Assembly (NCBI RefSeq): GCF_001592945.1
Contig: NZ_LRPB01000048.1
Span: forward strand, 456,207 to 520,206
From: Roseivirga seohaensis
Lineage (GTDB): Bacteria; Bacteroidota; Bacteroidia; Cytophagales; Cyclobacteriaceae
Reading direction: 5' to 3'
Length of the DNA stretch: 64,000 nt
The translations under genes and the position numbers were made by a program. Positions 25,721 through 34,695 of the stretch are shown one piece after another. Under the pieces are notes generated by a model. That model was not told the DNA's origin, did no database searches, and worked only from the letters and a program-made list of their open reading frames with translations. Position 1 is the stretch's first letter; every line of letters begins with the position of its first letter.

Positions 25721-26335
25721 ATGAAAAAGATACTTTGGATTCCGTATCCCACGGTTATACTACTCATTAGGGTATTCTTGGGCTTAATCTTCTTTGGTGC
25801 CGGAATGAGCAAGTTGTATTTCGAACATAAATTCCCAGGCATTATTGGGCCTGTTTGGCTCGAAGATGAATTAGCTCCTTATGGACTTGGACTCTATGCT
25901 AGGTTCATCGCTATTTCACAAATCATTGTCGGTTTGTTATTACTTACTCAGCGATTTGCTACACTAGGTGCCGTTTTGCTTTTCCCTGTATTGCTCAATA
26001 TTCTGATGGTGACGATCTCTCTAGACTGGAAAGGCACACCTTATGTGAATGGATTCTTCTTGATCTTAAATACTTGGCTTTTACTTTACGACTGGCCCAA
26101 ACTGAAATTCATCTTTTCAGACCATACGGAATCGGTTAAACACATTCCCCTTAAACGGACTTCTAGAAAAGCTGACAGAGGATGGGTAGTGCTGTGTATT
26201 GTTATCTTACTCACAATTCCCATTTCGTATTTAAACCTTACACTAGCTTGGGTAATTTGTGCAGGAGCTATTTTGGGTTTAATAGCGAACCAAATGATTG
26301 CCAGAAAACAAAAAAGTAATTTAAAGAAACATTGA
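25721..26335 (+). CDS. DoxX/MauE-like integral membrane protein
   Basis: A 204-residue protein with about six helices. The first half has the DoxX pattern: LIRVFLGLIFFGAGMSKLYF, a loop with a conserved charged stretch, then AISQIIVGLLLLTQRFATLG. A basic linker (LKRTSRKADRG) separates two more helices. The frame extends back to 25673 inside the previous gene, but the ATG at 25721 lies 14 bases after that gene's stop and places the first helix normally. Function unknown; probably in one operon with the serine hydrolase. Confidence 0.7.
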   Translation: MKKILWIPYPTVILLIRVFLGLIFFGAGMSKLYFEHKFPGIIGPVWLEDELAPYGLGLYARFIAISQIIVGLLLLTQRFATLGAVLLFPVLLNILMVTISLDWKGTPYVNGFFLILNTWLLLYDWPKLKFIFSDHTESVKHIPLKRTSRKADRGWVVLCIVILLTIPISYLNLTLAWVICAGAILGLIANQMIARKQKSNLKKH

Positions 26336-26425
26336 CGATTTTCAATCGTCTTAAAGGCAACCCTCGAGTAGGGTTATTTTACATCCAAATCGTGCCCTGG
26401 CTGATTATCAGTCGGGGTTTTTTTA
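26334..26425 (+). terminator. Three tandem hairpins ending in a T-tract terminator
   Basis: Three stem-loops follow each other: GACGATT-TTC-AATCGTC (26334-26350, overlapping the stop codon of the DoxX-like gene), AACCCT-CGAGT-AGGGTT (26359-26375), and CCCTGGCTG-ATTAT-CAGTCGGGG (26395-26417, nine pairs with two G-T), the last followed by TTTTTTTATTTTATTTTT. The third is a good intrinsic terminator; the first two may protect the 3' end or act as attenuators. Confidence 0.8.
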
Positions 26426-26481
26426 TTTTATTTTTCAGCTTCTAGGTTCTTTCTTATCTTGTGGGTCATTTAATTAAAACA

Positions 26482-27177
26482 ATGAGCGCACAACAAGACA
26501 TTAAGGTCATAGAAAATCACGAATTCATCAAGTATTCGCATATACACTATTCTCTGGAAGAAATGAAAGCCCGTAGTGCGAAATTCTACGACTGGATGGA
26601 AACGCGAAGGTCTGTGCGTGATTTTTCTGACAAGCCTGTTCCTAAGGAAGTTATTGAGAATGTAATCATGTCGGCTTCTACAGCCCCCTCAGGTGCGCAT
26701 AAACAACCATGGACGTTTTGTGTAGTGAGCAACCCTGAAATTAAAAAGCAGATTCGCGAAGCCGCAGAAAAAGAAGAATACGAAAGCTACACCAAACGCA
26801 TGAGCGAAGAGTGGCTGGATGACCTAAAACCAATGGGCACAAACTGGGAAAAGCCTTTTCTGGAAACAGCGCCTTATTTAATCATTGTTTTCAAACGCCC
26901 ATTTGAATTTGATGCTGAAGGAAAAAAGCATCAGAACTATTATGTGGCAGAATCGGTAGGCTTGGCAGCAGGCTTTTTAATTACCGCTATTCACGATGCT
27001 GGCTTAGTTACTTTAACGCACACCCCCAGCCCAATGAATTTTTTAGCGAAAATTTTAAACCGACCAGAAAACGAAAGAGCATTTTTACTTTTACCAGTGG
27101 GGTATGAAGCCGAAGAAGTATACGTACCCAATAACAGAAGAAAGTCGCTAGATGAAGTGGCCGTCTTTTATGAGTAA
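26482..27177 (+). CDS. Iodotyrosine deiodinase-type flavoprotein (nitroreductase fold)
   Basis: A 231-residue FMN enzyme closer to mammalian iodotyrosine deiodinase (IYD) than to ordinary nitroreductases. Visible marks: RRSVRDFSDKPVP and TAPSGAHKQPWTF (FMN binding), TNWEKPFLETAP, LVTLTHTPSPMNFL, FLLLPVGY and RRKSLDEV. The three residues that bind the amino-acid zwitterion in human IYD (Glu157, Tyr161, Lys182) have counterparts at the same spacing: Glu99, Tyr103 and Lys124. It should reductively dehalogenate halotyrosines; characterised bacterial homologues support this. GTG at 26461 is in frame, but the ATG at 26482 is the more natural start. It overlaps the carboxypeptidase gene by 8 bases. 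Confidence 0.85.
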   Translation: MSAQQDIKVIENHEFIKYSHIHYSLEEMKARSAKFYDWMETRRSVRDFSDKPVPKEVIENVIMSASTAPSGAHKQPWTFCVVSNPEIKKQIREAAEKEEYESYTKRMSEEWLDDLKPMGTNWEKPFLETAPYLIIVFKRPFEFDAEGKKHQNYYVAESVGLAAGFLITAIHDAGLVTLTHTPSPMNFLAKILNRPENERAFLLLPVGYEAEEVYVPNNRRKSLDEVAVFYE

Positions 27178-28513
27178 AAAACTACTCATATTATTGATAT
27201 GCTCTATAATTAGCATTCAAGGCTTACATGCTCAGAGATATTCTAAGAAGAAAATTCTTAAAGACTTAAAAGACTTACCCGGTTTTGAGCAAGCCTTTGT
27301 TGGATTTAAATTGGTTGATTCAAAAAATGGAAAAACCATTGCAAGTCAGTTCGAGGATAAATACATGACTCCCGCTTCGAACACGAAACTTTTCACCTTA
27401 TATGCTGGCATCCATTTTCTTGGGAATAATATTCCAGCCCTACAGTATATCATTAAAGATGACTCATTGATTTTTTGGGGAACAGGCAATCCGCTCTTCC
27501 TTCACCCTGAATATAATGACACCACCGCATTTCATTTTCTAAAGTCAAGAACGGAGAAGCTCTACTATTGGCCGCGCCCAATGGAAGATGATAGGTTTGG
27601 CCCGGGATGGGGCTGGGATGACTACAATGGCTATTATTCAGCCGAAAAATCTGTTTTTCCGATTTATGGAAATAGTGTTACAGCATACCTTAATAAGGAG
27701 AAGAAAACAATTGACGTATCACCATCTTATTTCAAACCTAATTTTAAACTTAAGAAAGACTCTCTTATTCGCCTGAGAAGTTACACACAAAGAGAAGAGT
27801 TTGAAAACCAATACGAATATGCCTTCCCCAGCAATCACGACTTTGATATCGTAGACTATTCAGCAGTCGATACTTTAACTAGGCCATTTCATTATTCAAC
27901 CGATTTATTTAACGCATTACTTTCCGATACTCTCAAAAGAGAAATCACTCTAGTTGAAAAGCCAAAAAACTTTAGGTTAGCTCAAACCTTATATACCTCT
28001 CTTTCAGACACTCTATATAAGCACATGCTTCAGGAAAGCGACAACCTGTTTGCAGAGCAGATACTATTAATGGCTAGTGGGCTGGAAAGCGATACACTAA
28101 GTACCGAGGCTATCATTCAAAAAACGAAAACATCTTTGTTTAGAAATCAACCAGATGAATTGGTTTGGGAAGATGGATCTGGGTTATCGCGTTACAATAT
28201 GTTCACCCCAAGAACCATTACCAACTTGCTCTCAAAACTTCATAAAGAACTTGGCGAGGAGAGGCTGTTTGAGCTACTTCCAGCAGGAGGTATTTCTGGA
28301 ACCCTGAAAGATTGGTATGCCGGAGAGACCGAGCCCTATATTTATGCCAAATCTGGCTCGTTGCGGAACAACTATGCAATAAGCGGTTACCTTAAAACTA
28401 GAAAGGGTAAAATATTAATATTTAGCTTTATTGTTAACCATTACGGACATTCCTCCGATCAGGTTAAAGAAAGTATAGAGGCATTATTGTCTAAAATAAG
28501 GACTACCTATTAA
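27170..28513 (+). CDS. dacB: D-alanyl-D-alanine carboxypeptidase/endopeptidase (PBP4, peptidase S13)
   Basis: A 447-residue periplasmic enzyme that trims or cleaves peptidoglycan cross-bridges. Signal peptide: LLILLICSIISIQGLHAQ. The three penicillin-binding motifs are present: S-x-x-K as SNTK (70-73), S-x-N as SDN in QESDNLFAEQ, and K-S-G in YAKSGSL. The length is typical of Bacteroidota S13 enzymes. An ATG at 27152 is in frame inside the previous gene; 27170 is preferred because it begins the signal peptide directly. The reading frame overlaps the deiodinase gene by 8 bases, so the two are co-expressed although no biochemical link is known. Confidence 0.88.
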   Translation: MSKKLLILLICSIISIQGLHAQRYSKKKILKDLKDLPGFEQAFVGFKLVDSKNGKTIASQFEDKYMTPASNTKLFTLYAGIHFLGNNIPALQYIIKDDSLIFWGTGNPLFLHPEYNDTTAFHFLKSRTEKLYYWPRPMEDDRFGPGWGWDDYNGYYSAEKSVFPIYGNSVTAYLNKEKKTIDVSPSYFKPNFKLKKDSLIRLRSYTQREEFENQYEYAFPSNHDFDIVDYSAVDTLTRPFHYSTDLFNALLSDTLKREITLVEKPKNFRLAQTLYTSLSDTLYKHMLQESDNLFAEQILLMASGLESDTLSTEAIIQKTKTSLFRNQPDELVWEDGSGLSRYNMFTPRTITNLLSKLHKELGEERLFELLPAGGISGTLKDWYAGETEPYIYAKSGSLRNNYAISGYLKTRKGKILIFSFIVNHYGHSSDQVKESIEALLSKIRTTY

Positions 28514-29285
28514 AAAGGATTTTTATAAAGCACTAAACTGAGGGGATAGTGCGTAACCGAAGTTTTGCAAAACCTACCCTTAGTCACTTTAAAAACGCAA
28601 CATAGAGGCAAATATGTGTTTTTCAGCCATATAACAACATATATCACTGCTCATCAAAAACAAAAGCTGTAAATACTCTTTTATCGCCACAAGCGATGTA
28701 GTTTAAATTATTATTATTATTTTGGTATCCTTAATCAGAATCCATATCCTAGATACGACTCTGAGGAACTACTAAAACTACTAGACTTAATGGACTACAG
28801 GCGGGAAATCAATTCCAACTTTCTACTTATTTTTTTGTACGAAAAAACAAATCGAGTAACCATTTAATGATGGAAAAACGACTTGTTAATATTACTAAAG
28901 TAGGCTTAGTTACTGCGGCTATATTCTTTCATAAGAAACAAACCGAGTCTGACACCTTCTATATCATTTCTAGCAGCAAACTAAGTCACAGAGGCTTTAT
29001 AAAGAGCCATTCAATTCTTTACAATATTTATTCGAGCTCAAGCAAGTCATACGCCTTCTTCAGGAATGCTATTTCAAAGATCTTCTCTAACATCAATGAA
29101 ACTTTTTTTGATTTTACTACAGGTTTCATTAGTGCTAGACCTATTACTAAAGCAAATAATTACATAACTAACTTAACAATTAAAATGCCTATGACAGAAC
29201 CTATTACTACAACTCCCATGACGCGCTATTGCAGTAGAGCGCCATGGTCTTACAAACTATGTTTAACTAAAACACAACTTTATCT
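28514..29285 (+). other. 772-base gene-free stretch; probable promoter and long leader of the SusC gene
   Basis: No convincing gene is present. An open frame of 140 codons at 28867-29289 has low-complexity Ser/Thr/Ile/Lys content, no family resemblance and is dismissed. A short frame near 28735-28867 (with D-S-E-E-L-L-K-L-L-D) is also unassigned. A hairpin GCGCT...AGCGC occurs at about 29222-29241, 45 bases before the SusC start. No full TTTG-TAnnTTTG promoter was found by eye. The length is unusual in this compact window and suggests regulation of the SusC/D pair through the leader. Confidence 0.45.
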
Positions 29286-32200
29286 ATGAAAAAGAAATGT
29301 ATAAACGCCCTCTATCGAGGTGCTAAGTACTCTCTATTTGGCATTGTGATACAGACATTCGTAATGTCTTCTATGTTTGCAAATGGAGTTTTAAACGAAG
29401 ACGTTAATGGTAAAACCATTGAGTCTGTAAATGTACAAGACAGAACTATTACTGGTAAAGTAACTAGTGCTGAGGATGGGCTTCCATTAATAAGCTTATC
29501 TGTTTACATCAAAGGTACAACTAGTGGTGTTGTTACTGAAAGTGATGGAACTTATAGCATAACTGTTCCACAGTCTGCTACTACTCTTGTTTTTAGATAC
29601 TTAGGTTTTATTACCCAAGAAGTTCAAATCAACGGTAGAAATAACATCAATGTAGTTATGCAACCTGAGGTAGTGGATTTCGGTGAAGTTATTGTAACTG
29701 CCTTGAACATTCCTAGAGATGCAAAAACACTACCTTACACTGCACAACAGGTAAATGCTAAAGATTTGAACATGGCTCAGCAGCAAAACGTAACAAACGC
29801 GCTTGCTGGTAAAGTAGCAGGGGTTCAAATCAGAACAGAGTCTGGTGCTAGACTTGGTTCTAACGCTTCTGTTAGAATTAGAGGTAACATCAGTTTAACA
29901 TCTGATGGTGGTGCTCTTTGGGTTGTTGATGGTACTCCAGGTATTAACCCAAGTAGTATTAACATGGATGACGTTGAGAGTGTTAACATTTTGAAAGGAC
30001 CAAACGCAACTGCCCTTTACGGACAAAGAGCTGCGGATGGTGTTGTAATGATTACAACAAAACGTGCTGCTAAAGGCGACATGGCTGTTGATTTCACTAC
30101 AGGTATCACTTTCGAAGAAGTAGGACGTCAGCCTAAATACCAAAACGTATATGGTGGTGGTGGTTCTGCTAACTGGATCACTTACAACTGGAACCCTAAT
30201 CACCCTGCTGAATGGCAAGTATTTGATGGTAAAAAATACCACGATTATACTGATGATGCTAGCTGGGGCCCTAAAATGGATGGTTCTGAGTACATTCCTT
30301 GGTATGCTTGGTACCCTGGTTCTAAGTATTCTTTCAAGACTGCTACTTTTGATCCACAACCAAACAACATTAGAGACTACTGGGAAACTGGTAAAACTTT
30401 AAGAAACAACATCAGTTTCTCAAAAGGTGGTGAAGGTTACTCTGTTAGAGTTTCTTACACTAATGAGCAACAAACTGGTTTGATTCCTAACTCTGAGTTA
30501 AAGAAAAACTATATCTCAGCTAAATTAGATTTCGATGTTTCTGAGCGTTTCTCTATCAGAACAAACGTAAACTACCAAGATCAAGAAGTTCAAGGTGATT
30601 TCAACGATGGTTACTCAAACAATGCAACTGGTAACTTCAACTCATGGTTCCATAGAAACTTGGATATGGACATTTTGAGAGAGTTATCTCAGTTCAAAAC
30701 TCCTACTGGCAATATCGCTTCTTGGAACCACAGTAACGTATCGGCTACCACAAACTTCTCTACTACAAACTTCAACAGAGGTAACTACTGGTATAACCCA
30801 TACACTTATTTTGAGTTATTGGATAATAGATCAAATACTAACAGAGTATTCGGAGATATCTCTTTAACTTATAAGTTAAACGACAAATTTTCAATCACTG
30901 GTACCGCTAGAAGATATGAAGTATTTGGACGTGGAGAAACTAGACTTCCTGCTTTATTAGCTAATTCTGGTGCTCAAACTGGTTACTTCAACTCTTACTC
31001 TACTAACCAGTCTCGTTATACTGAAGATAACTTCGAATTCTTAGCTACTTACTCTGAAACTTTCGGTGACCTTTCTGTTGACTTCAACCTTGGAGGAAAC
31101 CTTAGAAACAACTTAAGTACTAGTATCAATGGTGCTACTTCTGGAGGTATGGTTGTACCTGATCTTTGGTCATTAGCTAACACTGTAAACCCTAGAGTAA
31201 CAGGACATGGTTATTCTTTACAAAAAACTAGAAGTGCATTTGCAAGAACTACTTTAGGTTATAAAGAATTCTTATTCTTAGAAGCTACGCTTAGAAATGA
31301 CTTGAGCTCTAGCTTACCAAAAGGTAAAAATGGTTATATCTACCCTTCAGTAGGTGGATCTTTTGTATTCTCTGAATTCACAGAAGACTTACTTCCTGCT
31401 TTAAGTTATGGTAAAATCAGAGCTGGTTATGCGGAGTCTGGTAGTGACCTTGGAGCCTATACAACAGAAGCATACTACGGAATCGGTGCTAACCAATTCA
31501 GTGGCAACCTATTAATGTCAGTTCCAAGCCGTCTAGTAGATCCAAACCTTTCTCCAGTAACTAACTCTTCTGTAGAATTTGGTACAGACCTTAAATTCTT
31601 TGAAAGAAGAGCTGGTATTAGCTTTACTTACTATAATGAGAAACACAGAGATGATATCCTTTCTGCGCAAATCGCTACAGGTTCAGGTTATAGCTCTATT
31701 CTTCAAAATGCTGGTTCAACAAAAAGATCTGGTATTGAGTTAGTGCTTTCTGGTACTCCAGTTCGTTCTGGTGACTTCCAGTGGGACTTAACTGTTAACT
31801 GGGCTAAGAACAAGTCTGAAATCGTAAGCATTGCTGATAACTTAGAAAGTTTAATCTATAGCTCTGGCTCATTCGGATTTGCAAGAACTGTACACCAAGA
31901 AGGAAAAGAGTGGGGTCAATTAAGAGGAACTGCCATTGCAAGAAATGCAGAAGGTCTTCCTATTCTAGATGCCAACGGTCTTTTCACTCCTGAGCAAAAC
32001 GTATACTTCGGTTCTGTATTACCAGATTTCAACGGTGGTATTATCTCTACTTTAACTTGGAAAGACTTGACATTGAACATGTCATTTGACTACCAAAAAG
32101 GTGGTAAATTCTTCTCTCTATCAGAGCACTGGGGTAACTACTCAGGTCTTTTAGATGAGACTGCAGCCATCAACGAAAATGGTAAAAACGTAAGAGATGC

Positions 32201-32576
32201 TGTTGCTGATGGCGGTGGTATCCGTATGGTAGGTGTTGACGCTAATGGTAACCCAGTTGACACATACGTTTCTGCTTTCGCTTATTTCCATCAGTTCTAT
32301 GGTAAAAATAGAATGGCCGAAACTATGATTTATGACGCTACTTACCTTAAAATGCGTGAGCTTTCTGTGAACTACAGAGTTCCAGTAACCAAAGTATTTG
32401 GTAACTCTCCATTCAACAGCATCAACGTGTCGTTCATTGCTAGAAACCCATGGTTAATTGCAACTGCGAAAGGTCAAGACAACTGGGATCCTTCTGATCA
32501 GTCTGCCTCTTACGGTGAAAACGGACAGCTTCCTAGTACTAGAAGCTACGGTTTGAGCGTTAAATTTGGATTTTAA
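29286..32576 (+). CDS. SusC/RagA-family TonB-linked outer-membrane receptor
   Basis: A 1096-residue nutrient transporter. After the signal region comes a carboxypeptidase-regulatory-like domain at about 55-130 (ITGKVTSAEDGLPLISLSVY, TESDGTYSITVP), then the plug domain at about 140-265 with the SusC signature VRIRGNISL...LWVVDGTPG and DVESVNILKGPNATALYGQR, then the 22-strand barrel ending in SYGLSVKFGF. It imports a bound ligand handed over by the SusD lipoprotein, powered by TonB. There are no glycosidases, proteases or regulators beside it, so the substrate is unknown. Codons are strongly selected (AGA for Arg, AAC for Asn, GGT for Gly), in contrast with the neighbours, a sign of high expression. 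Confidence 0.95.
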   Translation: MKKKCINALYRGAKYSLFGIVIQTFVMSSMFANGVLNEDVNGKTIESVNVQDRTITGKVTSAEDGLPLISLSVYIKGTTSGVVTESDGTYSITVPQSATTLVFRYLGFITQEVQINGRNNINVVMQPEVVDFGEVIVTALNIPRDAKTLPYTAQQVNAKDLNMAQQQNVTNALAGKVAGVQIRTESGARLGSNASVRIRGNISLTSDGGALWVVDGTPGINPSSINMDDVESVNILKGPNATALYGQRAADGVVMITTKRAAKGDMAVDFTTGITFEEVGRQPKYQNVYGGGGSANWITYNWNPNHPAEWQVFDGKKYHDYTDDASWGPKMDGSEYIPWYAWYPGSKYSFKTATFDPQPNNIRDYWETGKTLRNNISFSKGGEGYSVRVSYTNEQQTGLIPNSELKKNYISAKLDFDVSERFSIRTNVNYQDQEVQGDFNDGYSNNATGNFNSWFHRNLDMDILRELSQFKTPTGNIASWNHSNVSATTNFSTTNFNRGNYWYNPYTYFELLDNRSNTNRVFGDISLTYKLNDKFSITGTARRYEVFGRGETRLPALLANSGAQTGYFNSYSTNQSRYTEDNFEFLATYSETFGDLSVDFNLGGNLRNNLSTSINGATSGGMVVPDLWSLANTVNPRVTGHGYSLQKTRSAFARTTLGYKEFLFLEATLRNDLSSSLPKGKNGYIYPSVGGSFVFSEFTEDLLPALSYGKIRAGYAESGSDLGAYTTEAYYGIGANQFSGNLLMSVPSRLVDPNLSPVTNSSVEFGTDLKFFERRAGISFTYYNEKHRDDILSAQIATGSGYSSILQNAGSTKRSGIELVLSGTPVRSGDFQWDLTVNWAKNKSEIVSIADNLESLIYSSGSFGFARTVHQEGKEWGQLRGTAIARNAEGLPILDANGLFTPEQNVYFGSVLPDFNGGIISTLTWKDLTLNMSFDYQKGGKFFSLSEHWGNYSGLLDETAAINENGKNVRDAVADGGGIRMVGVDANGNPVDTYVSAFAYFHQFYGKNRMAETMIYDATYLKMRELSVNYRVPVTKVFGNSPFNSINVSFIARNPWLIATAKGQDNWDPSDQSASYGENGQLPSTRSYGLSVKFGF

Positions 32577-32587
32577 AACTTATTAAA

Positions 32588-34051
32588 ATGAGAAAAATGA
32601 AACCAATTATAAAAACGAAAAGCATATTAGCATCACTTTTGGTGTCTGTGCTATTCTTAGCGAGCTCATGTGAAGAGTATGATTTTGGAGATACTAACGT
32701 AAACCCAGCGCAAACTGGTACACCGTTACCAAATGCATTGCTTACAAGTGCTCTGTGGTCAGTTTCTGGGTACGAAACCCAAACTGCACCATCTCTTTAT
32801 GTTCAGTATTTATCTGAAACACAATACCCTGAAACCTCATTATACGCAGTAGGACCTGTAAGCTGGGGCGAATATACTGGTGTATTGCAGAATTTAAATA
32901 CGATCATTAACTATAACACTGATGCAGATACTAAGACAAAAGCTGCAGATTATGGTTCAAACGCGAACCAAATCGCTGTTGCTAGAATCTTAAAAGCTCA
33001 TGTGTTCTCTAAAGTGACCGACAAGTGGGGTGATGTTCCTTACTCTGAAGCTTTGAATGGAAACACTTTCCCTTCATACGACACTCAAGAAAGTATCTAT
33101 AAAGATATTTTAAAAGAGTTGACTGAGGCTGAAAACGGTTTTGACAATGGTGCAATGCCTTCTGGCGACATCTTGTTGAATGGCGACAAAGCTAAATGGA
33201 AGAAATTAGCAAATTCATTAAGAATGATCTATTCTCTTCGTTTATCTAAGCGCTACCCAGGAGCTGGTGATTATGCTGCTACGCAATTTAACGCTGCTTT
33301 GAATGATTCAGACGGATACATTGCTTCAAATGCAGATAACATCCTATACCCTCACTTGGACAACAACAACTTTGCAAACAGATGGTATTCTCTATTCTTA
33401 ACTAGAGCCGATTATACCATTAGTGACGTGATGATTGATGAGCTTATTGCTAAAAACGACCCAAGATTAGAGGTGTATGCAAACAAAAACACCAATGGTG
33501 CTTATGTAGGCCTTCCATATGGTTATACTAGAGATCAATTGATCGCTTGGACTGCAAACAATCAGTATTCTTTGATGGGTGATGCTATCACAGGTCAAAC
33601 TTCTGATAGTTACTTCATCACATCTTCTTACATCGCACTTACTCGTGCTGAAGCTGCTGAATTAGGCTGGACAACTGAAGTTGCTGCTACTTTATACGCT
33701 AAAGGTATCGAAGATTCTTGGAGACAAAGAGGTGTATATGATGCAGTTGATTTTGCAGCATATTTAGCTGATCCTCAAAATGCTTATGTAGGTAATGTTG
33801 CTGAAAAAATCGGAGATCAAAAGTGGATTTCTTTATTCCCTGATGGGTTCGAAATGTGGGCTGATTGGAGAAGAACAGGATACCCTGAGTTAACTCCAAC
33901 TCCAAATTTCTTGAATGACAATGGTAATATCCCTTTGAGATATAACTACCCTTCAAATGAGTCTGATTTGAACAGTGAGAACTATGAAGCTGCTGTAGCT
34001 AGATTAGCAAACGGTGACAACGATGACTCTCCAGTTTGGTGGGATAATTAA
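32588..34051 (+). CDS. SusD/RagB-family nutrient-binding outer-membrane lipoprotein
   Basis: A 487-residue surface lipoprotein of the SusD-like type 2 family (PF12771-like). Signal with lipobox: LLVSVLFLASSC, Cys about residue 28. Early family marks are FGDTNVNPAQTGTPLPNALL, the TPR-like helices with ILKAHVFSKVTDKWGDVPYS (conserved D-x-W-G-D-V-P-Y-S-E-A) and KWKKLANSLRMIYSLRLS. It caps the SusC barrel 11 bases upstream and binds the ligand. The first ATG is followed by a second three codons later. High-expression codon use as in the SusC gene. Confidence 0.95.
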   Translation: MRKMKPIIKTKSILASLLVSVLFLASSCEEYDFGDTNVNPAQTGTPLPNALLTSALWSVSGYETQTAPSLYVQYLSETQYPETSLYAVGPVSWGEYTGVLQNLNTIINYNTDADTKTKAADYGSNANQIAVARILKAHVFSKVTDKWGDVPYSEALNGNTFPSYDTQESIYKDILKELTEAENGFDNGAMPSGDILLNGDKAKWKKLANSLRMIYSLRLSKRYPGAGDYAATQFNAALNDSDGYIASNADNILYPHLDNNNFANRWYSLFLTRADYTISDVMIDELIAKNDPRLEVYANKNTNGAYVGLPYGYTRDQLIAWTANNQYSLMGDAITGQTSDSYFITSSYIALTRAEAAELGWTTEVAATLYAKGIEDSWRQRGVYDAVDFAAYLADPQNAYVGNVAEKIGDQKWISLFPDGFEMWADWRRTGYPELTPTPNFLNDNGNIPLRYNYPSNESDLNSENYEAAVARLANGDNDDSPVWWDN

Positions 34052-34123
34052 TTCACCATGAATTAGAATAAAATATACTATGTAATTATAGTTAGTTAGT
34101 AGTTAGTATATTTTGCTTAAAAG

Positions 34124-34153
34124 GCCGATTCCAACTTTGGAATCGGCTTTTTT
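34124..34153. terminator. Strong terminator after the SusC/D pair
   Basis: GCCGATTCC (34124-34132) pairs perfectly with GGAATCGGC (34139-34147), extendable by AA/TT, and is followed by TTTTTT. On the minus strand the same stem is followed by CTTTT and can also end the phosphatase transcript. Confidence 0.9.
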
Positions 34154-34165
34154 CATTCAGCATCT

Positions 34166-34651
34166 CTACAATTGATTCTCCTTAATTATAAAATCAAGTA
34201 AACCCTGTGCAGAGCGATCAATAATATCAAACACTTCTTGAAAGCCACGCTCACCTCCGTAGTATGGATCTGGAACATCTTTATTTAAACCTGCTTCATC
34301 AAAACTCCGCATTAGCTTAATTTGTCTATCATTACCTTTAGGCCTAAGCATCTCAATATTCCTAAGGTTACTCGAATCCATGGCAACTATATAATCGAAA
34401 TCATTATAGTCTTGAACGGTGAACTGCCTACCTTGATGATTGAGCCGAACTCCATTGGTTAATGCATTTTTAACGGTTCGCCTGTCGGGTTGCTCTCCAA
34501 TATGGTAATTAGAAGTACCACAAGAATCAATAAAAAAACGATCGGCTAGTTCCTTCTCTTCTACCTTCTTCTTAAACACACCTTCTGCCAAAGGAGACCT
34601 ACATATATTTCCCAAGCAAACAAATAGCACCTTCACCTTAGACATTCCCAT
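34166..34651 (-). CDS. Low-molecular-weight protein-tyrosine phosphatase
   Basis: A 161-residue phosphatase. The P-loop CLGNICRS (C-x5-R-S) with catalytic Cys is at residues about 12-19, and the general-acid loop is VPDPYYGGERGF with the D-P pair near the C-terminus. MSKVK two codons downstream of the first ATG is an equally possible start. It hydrolyses phosphotyrosine on proteins, in bacteria often on capsule-export kinases; no tyrosine kinase or capsule locus is nearby, so the partner is unknown. Divergent from the enoyl-CoA hydratase gene with 44 bases between starts. Confidence 0.93.
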   Translation of the reverse strand: MGMSKVKVLFVCLGNICRSPLAEGVFKKKVEEKELADRFFIDSCGTSNYHIGEQPDRRTVKNALTNGVRLNHQGRQFTVQDYNDFDYIVAMDSSNLRNIEMLRPKGNDRQIKLMRSFDEAGLNKDVPDPYYGGERGFQEVFDIIDRSAQGLLDFIIKENQL

Positions 34652-34658
34652 TTCTTTC

Positions 34659-34666
34659 TATTTTTG
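34659..34666 (+). promoter_or_regulatory. Bacteroidota -7 element before the enoyl-CoA hydratase gene
   Basis: TATTTTTG fits TAnnTTTG exactly and lies 29 bases before the start codon, so transcription would begin near 34673. No TTTG was found at the right distance upstream, which lowers confidence. Confidence 0.4.
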
Positions 34667-34695
34667 TTTAGTGATCTAAAAAACAAACCTAACCT

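Noticed and set aside
28867..29289. Open frame of 140 codons in front of the SusC gene
   Set aside because: Low-complexity Ser/Ile/Thr/Lys composition, no family resemblance, overlaps the SusC start; more likely part of the leader.
29895..30359. Minus-strand frame of 154 codons inside the SusC gene
   Set aside because: Opposite the conserved plug domain; biased codons of the real gene explain the absence of stops.
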